Assembly (NCBI GenBank): GCA_016720065.1
Contig: JADJXY010000001.1
Location: 1 to 64,000, forward strand
Direction: 5' to 3'
DNA length: 64,000 nt
From: Betaproteobacteria bacterium
GTDB taxonomy: Bacteria > Pseudomonadota > Gammaproteobacteria > Burkholderiales > Rhodocyclaceae
Translations under genes and position numbers: made by a program
Part shown: positions 18,880-25,461 of the stretch, in pieces
Numbering within the stretch: the stretch's first letter is position 1
Layout: every line of letters begins with the position of its first letter
The notes under the pieces: model-generated
Database searches by the model: none
What the model was told of the DNA's origin: nothing
What the model saw: the letters and a program-made list of their open reading frames with translations, nothing else

Positions 18880-19701
18880 ATGGGGAACGTAAGCCATCAC
18901 CTGTCTGGTCTAGGCAAGCTTGACCGCGAGCGCTTGTCCGCCGTCATGCGCGGCACAAAGGGAACGATCACCAATGAGCAAGCCGCGAGGGTCATGGGGC
19001 TTGACCAGGCTGACGCATCGAAGTTGCTGGCACGGTGGTGCAAGAAGGGCTGGTTGTCGCGGGTCGCCCGAGGGCTTTACGTGCCCGTGCCGTTGGAGGC
19101 CGAGCGGTCTGATTTGCCACTCGAAGATTCCTGGCTGGTCGCCGTCAGTCTCTATTCGCCGTGCTACATCGGCGGCTGGAGTGCGGCTGAGCATTGGGAT
19201 CTGACCGAACAGATTTTTCGGACAACGGTGGTGATGACCACGACGCGTCCACGGAACAGAAAGCCCACGCTCAAAGGGGCGGCATTTTGGCTCTCCACCA
19301 TTGCCCCGGAAAAAATGTTCGGCCTGAAGACGGTTTGGCGCGGCTCGGTGAAAGTCTCCGTTTCCGACCCCAGCAGAACCATGCTGGACATGTTGTCCGA
19401 TCCCCAGCTTGGCGGTGGCATTCGCTCCGTCCAGGATATGTTCAGAAACTACCTCGGTTCCGATGCCAAGAACCTCGACCAGTTGATGGAGTATGCCGAG
19501 CGTCTGGGTAACGGCGCAGTATTCAAACGCCTGGGGTTTCTGTTGGAAGCGAACGCTCCGCAGGAGGCCGAGGCAATCGAGCGATGCCAGCGCCATCTGA
19601 CGATGGGCAACGCACGCATCGATCCCAAAATGCCTGCCGAGGCGTTGGTGATGCGGTGGCGGCTCTGGGTGCCCCGCGACTGGAAGGCGGGTGTGAAGTG
19701 A
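18880..19701 (+). CDS. abiEi: AbiEi-type antitoxin / transcriptional repressor
   Basis: The protein has 273 residues. The N-terminal winged helix shows TNEQAARVMGLDQADASKLL and then GWLSRVARGLYVPVPLE, the standard wHTH with R-G-L-Y of AbiEi antitoxins. The C-terminal domain carries CYIGGWSAAEHWDLTEQI, a metal-free AbiEi signature (G-W-S-A-A-E-H-W), and PSRTMLDMLSDPQLGGGI. In type IV toxin-antitoxin systems AbiEi represses the operon and counteracts the nucleotidyltransferase toxin without direct binding. It overlaps the toxin gene by GTGA. It is intact and probably transcribed from the promoter at 18825. Confidence 0.9.
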   Translation: MGNVSHHLSGLGKLDRERLSAVMRGTKGTITNEQAARVMGLDQADASKLLARWCKKGWLSRVARGLYVPVPLEAERSDLPLEDSWLVAVSLYSPCYIGGWSAAEHWDLTEQIFRTTVVMTTTRPRNRKPTLKGAAFWLSTIAPEKMFGLKTVWRGSVKVSVSDPSRTMLDMLSDPQLGGGIRSVQDMFRNYLGSDAKNLDQLMEYAERLGNGAVFKRLGFLLEANAPQEAEAIERCQRHLTMGNARIDPKMPAEALVMRWRLWVPRDWKAGVK

Positions 19702-21125
19702 TCGAAAAGCAGGAAATCTCGGAACTGGCGCGCGAGCTTTCGCTGGATCTGCACGTCGTCGAAAAGGACTACGTCCTCGGTTGGCTGCTGGCCGGCATTG
19801 CCGCGAATCCTCAGCTTTCGGAAAACTGGGTCTTCAAGGGCGGAACGTGCTTGAAGAAATGCTACTTTGAGACGTACCGGTTTTCCGAGGACCTCGATTT
19901 CACGGTGACGGAGGAAGCACAACTCGACGAGGAGTACCTGCTGCAGGCATTCCGTCAAATGGCGGAATGGGTCTATGAGCAGAGCGGCATCGAGATTCCT
20001 GGAGAGCAGATTCGGTTCAAGTTGTCAGTGCTCGACGGCGGTCGGTACGCGGAGGGGCGCGTCTATTACGTCGGCCCCCTCATGCAGAAGCGCAACTTGG
20101 CGCGAATCAAGTTCGACCTGACCAGCAAGGAGAAACTCGTTCTGCCGCCACAGAAAAGGGTGGTGCATCACCCCTACAGCGACTGTCCCGATGATGGCAT
20201 CCATGTCTTGAGCTACTGCTTCGAGGAGGTTTTTGCCGAGAAGATGCGAGCTTTGGCCGAGCGGGAGCGCCCGCGTGATCTCTACGATGTCGTGCATCTG
20301 TACCGGCATGATGAGATTCAACCTGACCGGGGTGTGGTCCTGAAAACGCTGCAGGAAAAATGCGCGTTCAAGGGCATCCCTGTCCCGACCATCGAAAGCC
20401 TGCAGCGTGAGGATGCCAAGATCAAGCTGGCCGCCGAGTGGGAGGACATGCTCGCCCATCAGTTGCCTGTCTTGCCCGACCTCGAGCAGTTCTGGAACGA
20501 GATTCCGAACGTTTTTCGCTGGCTCTATGGTGAAGCAGAAAAGCCCTCACTGGGATCGGCGCCAATCGTTGGCTCGTTGGACAGCGCATGGCAACCGCCG
20601 GCGATGGTTTATTCATGGCGCACAGCAATTCCGCTGGAGTCCGTGAGATTCGCTGCCGCCAACCGACTGTGCGTCAATTTGCGCTATCAGGACTCTTGGC
20701 GACTGATCGAGCCGTACTCGCTTCGCCGCAGCATGGACGGAAATCTGCTGCTTTGTGCCGTCAAGCATGAAACCGGGGAATCCAGAACTTACCGGGTGGA
20801 TCGGATTCAAGGTGTCGAGGTCAGCAGAACGCCATTCACCCCCCGGTACCAGATCGAGCTGACCCCGACCGGGCCATTGGCGGCACCGCCGGTTCAACGC
20901 CTTGCCGCACCAAGACAATCGATCAACTCGCGACCAAGGGTCTCGGCTGGCAGAGCCACAAAAACGCTGACCGGGCAGACTGGGCCCACCTATGTGTTCA
21001 AGTGTCCGAGTTGTGGGAAGCAATTCCGCCGGAAAACCTATGACGCAACATTGCCATCCCACAAGAACAAAAATGGCTTCCAGTGCTTCGGGGGCTTTGG
21101 TTCGTTGGTGAAAACGGAATATTGA
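19698..21125 (+). CDS. abiEii: AbiEii-type nucleotidyltransferase toxin fused to WYL-like and zinc-finger domains
   Basis: Start chosen at GTG 19698 (VIEKQEISELARELSLD), overlapping the abiEi stop by four bases, giving 475 residues. The nucleotidyltransferase core has VFKGGTCLKKCYF (residues 45-57) and RFSEDLDFTV (61-70), then CFEEVFAEKMRALAER and RDLYDVVHL, as in AbiEii toxins of about 300 residues. The extra 170 residues hold a WYL-like domain (about 315-395: RLCVNLRYQDSWRLIEPYSL, GNLLLCAVKHETGESRTYRV) and a C-x2-C...H...C zinc-finger-like tail starting KCPSCGKQF. AbiEii toxins transfer nucleotides to RNA targets. The added WYL-like part suggests ligand or nucleic-acid sensing, which is inference. 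Confidence 0.85.
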   Translation: MIEKQEISELARELSLDLHVVEKDYVLGWLLAGIAANPQLSENWVFKGGTCLKKCYFETYRFSEDLDFTVTEEAQLDEEYLLQAFRQMAEWVYEQSGIEIPGEQIRFKLSVLDGGRYAEGRVYYVGPLMQKRNLARIKFDLTSKEKLVLPPQKRVVHHPYSDCPDDGIHVLSYCFEEVFAEKMRALAERERPRDLYDVVHLYRHDEIQPDRGVVLKTLQEKCAFKGIPVPTIESLQREDAKIKLAAEWEDMLAHQLPVLPDLEQFWNEIPNVFRWLYGEAEKPSLGSAPIVGSLDSAWQPPAMVYSWRTAIPLESVRFAAANRLCVNLRYQDSWRLIEPYSLRRSMDGNLLLCAVKHETGESRTYRVDRIQGVEVSRTPFTPRYQIELTPTGPLAAPPVQRLAAPRQSINSRPRVSAGRATKTLTGQTGPTYVFKCPSCGKQFRRKTYDATLPSHKNKNGFQCFGGFGSLVKTEY

Positions 21126-21129
21126 AAAA

Positions 21130-21185
21130 GGCTGAGCACGCGCGCGATCAGGCGCTCATGGGAGCGAGGTCGCGCGATTACTCAT
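21130..21185 (-). pseudogene. AbiEii toxin, N-terminal stub
   Basis: ATG at 21185 overlaps the end of the abiEi fragment, as in abiE operons. It reads MSNRATSL, and after one extra base HERLIARV, the usual start of AbiEii proteins (M-S-N...S-x-x-x-R-L). The homology ends next to the stop of the intact AbiEii-WYL gene on the other strand. Confidence 0.6.
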
Positions 21186-21429
21186 GGGCGACCACTTCCA
21201 TATAGGGGCGCATCACATTGGCGACCCGGCAAACCTTGGCGTATCGCCACAGATCGTCTGCCGACGCCTTGCGCGCCCTCCAAGCATCTTTCAGCGCCTC
21301 CAGCGCCACGTCCAGACCGATCTTGTTGCGGTGCTTGAAGCAGTCCACGACCGTCTTGGCCGTGCCGTACAGCAGCCCCTTCTGGCTGGCCAGATCGAGG
21401 ACGCGCTGGGTGTGGGTGTCGGCAAGCAT
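21178..21429 (-). pseudogene. AbiEi antitoxin with an internal deletion
   Basis: The 83-residue frame joins the usual first 20 residues of an AbiEi antitoxin (THTQRVLDLASQKGLL) directly to its last 60 (YGTAKTVVDCFKHRNKIGLD, then DDLWRYAKVCRVANVMRPYM). In full-length relatives about 110 residues with the rest of the winged helix and the central domain lie between these parts. The deletion is in frame and leaves no repressor domain. It sits directly upstream of the AbiEii N-terminal stub. Confidence 0.7.
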
Positions 21430-21447
21430 AGGGGAAGTATGTTCCGT

Positions 21448-21642
21448 TTATTCGTCTAATGTAAGACTTTGCCGATGAAACGGAACGTGGCTGACCGGCC
21501 ACGCGGCGGCTGGTATGCGCCATTCCGACACCCATTTACGCCCATTTCTCGATGCCGGGCAGTGCCGGCGTTGCAGGGTCTTGGGGCTGATGTTCCAGCG
21601 CAGCGCGAGTTCGGTTTCGGTGAAGGCGGGTTCGGTCAACAT
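21448..21642 (-). pseudogene. Excisionase/AlpA-like HTH protein, probably frameshifted
   Basis: ATG at 21642 has a good ribosome site (AAAGGAG). The first 26 residues read MLTEPAFTETELALRWNISP and KTLQR, a MerR/excisionase-type helix-turn-helix as found at element ends. After that the frame loses the expected G-P...R-Y-x-x-x-D-V-E part, so a shift near 21565 is likely. Its place near a putative att site fits a recombination directionality factor. Confidence 0.55.
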
Positions 21643-22020
21643 GGCGCTCCTTTCGTCGTTCGTGCCGGGCATTACGGCGGCGAATGCGACGAAAGCCAAG
21701 TTGCAGGCCCGAAAGCGCCCGGCACAGGCGACGGCTGCGCGTGCCATTTGACCTCTCTGAACTTCCGGCCGTGGGCATGTGCGGGGGCGCGGAATCCTTC
21801 CCCGGAATCGCGCGCATATGGCGGCCCTTCCGACCGGGTCTGAGGCTCAGCGGAGACGTGGGTTTCGTTTCCTGTTAAACTCCACCACCAAAATTTAACG
21901 CCCAACCCCTCTCGGTTGGGCGTTTCACTTCTGGGTCCCTCAGGACAAGCAGGGATCGCGCATTTTGCGTGGGCCAGGAGTGGTTCTTCACCAAAGTGGC
22001 ATCACCGCGGCGGGAGTCCC
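21643..22020. other. Island-core junction
   Basis: No gene is supported. It holds repeat copy 2 with its terminator. Just before that (21854-21890) is a sequence (gacgtgggtttcg ... ctccacca) that looks like a degraded T-arm and 3' end of a tmRNA-type gene. Bases 21926-22020 contain the ribosome site of the next gene. Confidence 0.45.
21885..21925 (+). repeat. 41-bp direct repeat, copy 2 (putative att site)
   Basis: Identical to 15248-15288, including the terminator hairpin at 21899-21925. It is preceded by CTCCA, so the 3' CCA end is retained. It marks the right border of the accessory DNA; all genes after it are intact and core-like. Confidence 0.85.
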
Positions 22021-22497
22021 TTGCGCGTAATCCGATCCCCTGAAGCCCTCACGACCTTGCCTGCCGAGCGCAGCGTGTTTCTGGCGGGGTCGATCGACAT
22101 GGGGACGTCCGAAGACTGGCAATCCGCGCTGGCGCAAGCGCTGGCCGGCACCGAGGGCGTTCTGTTCAACCCGCGCCGGGAAAATTGGGATTCCAGTTGG
22201 CCGGCGGATGTGGTGTCGCCCCCTTTTGCGCAGCAGGTGGAGTGGGAGCTGGACGCCATGGAAGCCGCGGGCCTCATCGTCTTCTACTTCGCGCCGACTT
22301 CCCAGGCGCCCATCAGCCTGCTGGAGCTGGGTCTGGCCGCGCGTACGGGCAAGGCCCTGGTGTGCTGCCCGCCGGGCTACTGGCGCAAAGGCAATGTGGA
22401 CATGGTGTGTCGCTACTACGGCATGCCCATGGTCGAGACCCTGGCGCAATTGGCGCAAGGCATCCGAGGCTTCTGCGTGGCGGGCCGGCCGGGGTGA
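22021..22497 (+). CDS. Nucleoside 2-deoxyribosyltransferase-like protein
   Basis: Start chosen at TTG 22021 because GGGAG lies five bases upstream; an in-frame ATG at 21916 would run through the putative att region. The 158-residue product has RSVFLAGSIDMGTSEDWQSA at the N-terminus, FNPRRENWDSS, and FAQQVEWELDAMEAAGLIVF and YFAPTSQAPISLLELGL. This is the nucleoside 2-deoxyribosyltransferase-like fold, with the catalytic glutamate in the S-x-x-E-L-G segment. Relatives are mostly uncharacterised; some cleave or transfer base-sugar bonds. It is the first gene after the island. Confidence 0.75.
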   Translation: MRVIRSPEALTTLPAERSVFLAGSIDMGTSEDWQSALAQALAGTEGVLFNPRRENWDSSWPADVVSPPFAQQVEWELDAMEAAGLIVFYFAPTSQAPISLLELGLAARTGKALVCCPPGYWRKGNVDMVCRYYGMPMVETLAQLAQGIRGFCVAGRPG

Positions 22498-22600
22498 GCC
22501 CCGGTTGGGACCGAAGCCGCACCGGCAAACATTGACCCGGCCCCGGGTTTGGGGCTAACATCCGCCGTTTCGAAAAATTCCCCAAATCAAGGAGTTAGTC

Positions 22601-22750
22601 ATGGCCATCAACCGTAACCGCCGTTCTTCCCTGGAGCGCCGTTGCGTTTCCAAATCCACCAAGCGCCTGTTCAAGGGCACCGGCAAGACCCTGTTCAAGG
22701 TCATGTACGCCGCGGAGTGCCACCAGCGCAATCGCAAGGCCCTGGGTTAA
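22601..22750 (+). CDS. 49-residue basic protein, unknown
   Basis: A strong ribosome site (AAGGAG) lies six bases before ATG, and a good terminator follows the stop. The sequence (MAINRNRRSSLERRCV, STKRLFKGTGKTLFKVMYAA) is rich in arginine and lysine, with two cysteines. Size, charge and the strong translation signals recall small ribosome- or nucleic-acid-binding proteins, but no family is recognised. Confidence 0.6.
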   Translation: MAINRNRRSSLERRCVSKSTKRLFKGTGKTLFKVMYAAECHQRNRKALG

Positions 22751-22770
22751 GCCCGGAGCTTTCCGCCAGA

Positions 22771-22800
22771 AACCGGCCGCCGCAAGGGGCCGGTTTTTTT
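22771..22800 (+). terminator. Rho-independent terminator after the 49-residue ORF
   Basis: Stem ACCGGCC / GGCCGGT followed by eight T residues. Confidence 0.85.
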
Positions 22801-22957
22801 TCGTCGGCGCGGCGGCGGCGAAAAATTCCGTGCAGGCCCGGGCGGATGGTGGAAAAATTGCCGCACACCACCGGGAATCCGGGATTGCGCCAGGCGGCGG
22901 GGCCAGCGCGGAGAGAGCGGCTGGCGCCGCGCTGGCAGCCGGCAACAGGGGCAGAAG

Positions 22958-24928
22958 ATGCGGACAAGAACGAGACGCCGGGGCGCCGGCCTTTGGCTGG
23001 GCTTGGGGATGATGACGGGCCTGCCCGCGGCGGCGCAGGAACTCGCCACCCTGGATACCCTGCATCTGCCGCTGGAGAGCCTCCTCAAGCTGGAGGTGTC
23101 CTCGGTTTCCAAGTTTCCCCAGACCACCCTGGATGCGCCGGCCCTGGTGCGCGTGGTGGAGCGTGACGACATGCGCGCCTTCGGTTACCGCACGGTGGCG
23201 GACGCCCTGCGGGGCTTGCCCGGCATCGACGTGACACAGGACCATTCCTACAGCTTTCTCGGGGTGCGGGGCTTCAACCGGCCGGATGACTACGGCAGCC
23301 GCGTCCTCCTGCTGGTGGACGGCCTGCGCCTCAACGACGGCATCTACGACCAGGCCCAGGTGGGCAGCGAGGCCATTCTCGATACCCCGATCCTGAAGCG
23401 GGTCGAGTATTTCGCCGGGCCCACTTCTTCCCTCTACGGGGGCAATGGCCTGTTCGGCGTGGTCAATCTGGTCACCCGCAGCGGGGCCGAGATCGACGGC
23501 TGGGAGCCGCGGGTGGAGATCGGTACCCGCCGCAGCCGGCGCTCCAGCCTGGCCTTCGGGCGCACCCTGGCCGGCGGGCAGGATGTGGTCTTCTACGCGA
23601 GTCTCGCCGACGACGGGGGCGGTAGTCTGCGCTTCGACGAGTACGGGGCCAGCGCCAGTCGCCTGGATGGAGACCGCTACGCCAAGTTCTTCGCCAAATT
23701 CACGGCCGGGGGGCTGCGCCTCTCGGCGGGCTTCAACCGGCGGACCAAGGACAATCCGGCGGCGCCCTACGGCACCCGCTTCGGTGTGGCTTCGGAAGGC
23801 ATGGACGAGCAGGCCTTTGTCGAAGCGGCCTACGAATCCATGCCCGGCGAAACCCTGAGCCGCCTGGTGCGGCTATACGCCAACCACTATCGTTACCGCG
23901 CCGACTGGCCGTTTGCCGGCACGCCGAATTATGTGAATCGCGACCGGGCCCAGGCCCAGGTGGCGGGGGGCGAGTATCGCCTGACCTATCGGGGCCTGGC
24001 CAACCATGTCGTGGTCGGCGGGGTGGAAGTGCGGCGCAACTGGCGCCTCGATCAGGGCAATGCGGACCTCAACCCGGCCTTCACCTACCTCGACGTACGC
24101 CGCGCCGCCAATACGGCGGGCGCCTACGCGCAGGACGAATGGCGCCTTTCCGAACGCTGGCTGTTCAACGCCGGCCTGCGCTTCGACAAGGTGAGCGACT
24201 TTTCCGGCGAGTGGTCGCCGCGGCTGGCGGCCATCTACCGGCCCGACGGGGCGACGGCGATCAAGCTGCTCTACGGCCGCGCCTTCCGCGCACCCAATCA
24301 GTACGAGCGCTTCTACGGGGACGGTAACGTCACCCAGAAGCCCTCCCCGGGGGCGAAGCCGGAACGCATCACCACCCAGGAACTGGCGCTGGAACATTTC
24401 CTGGGGCGCGAATTCCGGCTGGGGGCGAGCCTCTTCCATTACGACCTGGAAGGCGCCCTGGAGCAGCGGATCGACCCTGCCGACGGCCTTTCCCGCTACG
24501 TGAACGGTGGCAACATCCATGTGGTGGGGGGCGAGATCGAGGCCGAGTACCGCAACGAGGCTGGCCTGCGCCTCAAAAGCAGCCTCACCCACCAGGAGGC
24601 CCGGGATGAGGACAGGCGCTGGCTGACCAACTCCCCCCGCAACCTGGCCAAAGTGCAGGCCTATTTTCCTGCCCTGGCGGGCTGGGACGTGGGGGTCGAA
24701 TTCCTGGGCACCGGCCGGCGGCGCACCCAGCTGGGCGACGTGGGAGGCTACGGCCTGGTCAACCTGACCGTGAACCGCCGCCTGGGGGCGGAGGCGGAAG
24801 TGCGCCTGGGGGTCACCGACCTGGGCAATCGGCGCCATCGCGATCCCACGCCGGGCTATTACGCACCCATCGACGCCATGCCCCAGGTAGGACGGCAGGC
24901 CTTCCTCCAGTGGCTGGGGCATTTCTGA
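22958..24928 (+). CDS. TonB-dependent outer-membrane receptor
   Basis: The protein has 656 residues with a signal peptide (cleavage near AAAQ, residue 27). The plug domain is evident from DALRGLPGIDVTQDHSYSFL, VRGFNRPDDYGSRVLLLVDG and PTSSLYGGNGLFGVVNLVTR. The rest is a 22-strand-type barrel, with FRAPNQYERFYG and a C-terminal phenylalanine (QWLGHF). It is about 10 bp upstream of a yfiR-like gene and a GGDEF-EAL gene, probably one transcript. The linkage suggests a receptor tied to cyclic-di-GMP signalling rather than a known siderophore system. The ligand is not predictable. No riboswitch is recognised in the 155 bases upstream. Confidence 0.9.
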   Translation: MRTRTRRRGAGLWLGLGMMTGLPAAAQELATLDTLHLPLESLLKLEVSSVSKFPQTTLDAPALVRVVERDDMRAFGYRTVADALRGLPGIDVTQDHSYSFLGVRGFNRPDDYGSRVLLLVDGLRLNDGIYDQAQVGSEAILDTPILKRVEYFAGPTSSLYGGNGLFGVVNLVTRSGAEIDGWEPRVEIGTRRSRRSSLAFGRTLAGGQDVVFYASLADDGGGSLRFDEYGASASRLDGDRYAKFFAKFTAGGLRLSAGFNRRTKDNPAAPYGTRFGVASEGMDEQAFVEAAYESMPGETLSRLVRLYANHYRYRADWPFAGTPNYVNRDRAQAQVAGGEYRLTYRGLANHVVVGGVEVRRNWRLDQGNADLNPAFTYLDVRRAANTAGAYAQDEWRLSERWLFNAGLRFDKVSDFSGEWSPRLAAIYRPDGATAIKLLYGRAFRAPNQYERFYGDGNVTQKPSPGAKPERITTQELALEHFLGREFRLGASLFHYDLEGALEQRIDPADGLSRYVNGGNIHVVGGEIEAEYRNEAGLRLKSSLTHQEARDEDRRWLTNSPRNLAKVQAYFPALAGWDVGVEFLGTGRRRTQLGDVGGYGLVNLTVNRRLGAEAEVRLGVTDLGNRRHRDPTPGYYAPIDAMPQVGRQAFLQWLGHF

Positions 24929-24938
24929 GCCATCGACC

Positions 24939-25460
24939 ATGGGGACGCCGCGCACCGTCTGTACCCTGCTCCTCTGCCTTGCCGTGTGCGGCCCGGTGGG
25001 GCCGGCGCGGGCTCAGCCGGCGGGGGACGTGGCCCTGCGGGTGGCGGTGCTCTACAACATCGTCCAGTTCGTGCAATGGCCGGAGGGGAGCGCAGGGGCC
25101 AAGGATTTTCACTTCTGTGTGGTGGAGGGGGATGAACTGGCGGCGGGACTCGGCACCCTGGAGGGCCAGCCCCTGGGGGCGGGGAAGGTCCGGGTGCGTA
25201 CCGTGGCGTCCGGGCAACTGACCGGCTGCCAGGCGGTCTACCTGCCTGCGGCGGGCATTGCCGCCCCCCGTGCCGGCCGCGAGGCCGGGCTGCTTACCCT
25301 GTCCAGCGGCCACGGTCTGGTGGAGCAGGGGGTAATGGTCAATGTGGTGCAGGACGGCAAGCGTGTCGCTTTCGACATCGGACTGGGCGCCCTGCGCCGC
25401 GCCGGCATGTCGGTCAGCGCCAAGGTGCTGCGTCTCGCGCGCTACGTGAAGGAGGATTGA
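24939..25460 (+). CDS. YfiR-family periplasmic protein (DUF4154)
   Basis: The protein has 173 residues with an N-terminal signal peptide (CLLLCLAVCGPVGPARA). The YfiR signature is present: LRVAVLYNIVQFVQWPEG at the start of the mature part, then FHFCVVEGDELAAGL, LTGCQAVYLPA, and VNVVQDGKRVAFDIGLGALR followed by LRLARYVKED. YfiR proteins sit in the periplasm and hold a membrane diguanylate cyclase inactive. Its gene abuts the GGDEF-EAL gene by 1 bp, so the pair likely works in the same way. Confidence 0.92.
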   Translation: MGTPRTVCTLLLCLAVCGPVGPARAQPAGDVALRVAVLYNIVQFVQWPEGSAGAKDFHFCVVEGDELAAGLGTLEGQPLGAGKVRVRTVASGQLTGCQAVYLPAAGIAAPRAGREAGLLTLSSGHGLVEQGVMVNVVQDGKRVAFDIGLGALRRAGMSVSAKVLRLARYVKED

Positions 25461-25461
25461 G

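Noticed and set aside
21840..21925. Complete tmRNA or tRNA gene at the island border
   Set aside because: Only a 3'-end-like piece (CTCCACCA) and a terminator are visible; no acceptor 5' half, tag reading frame or intact T-arm could be found.
22804..22957. Cobalamin or other riboswitch ahead of the TonB receptor
   Set aside because: No conserved riboswitch core elements were recognised in the 150-base leader.
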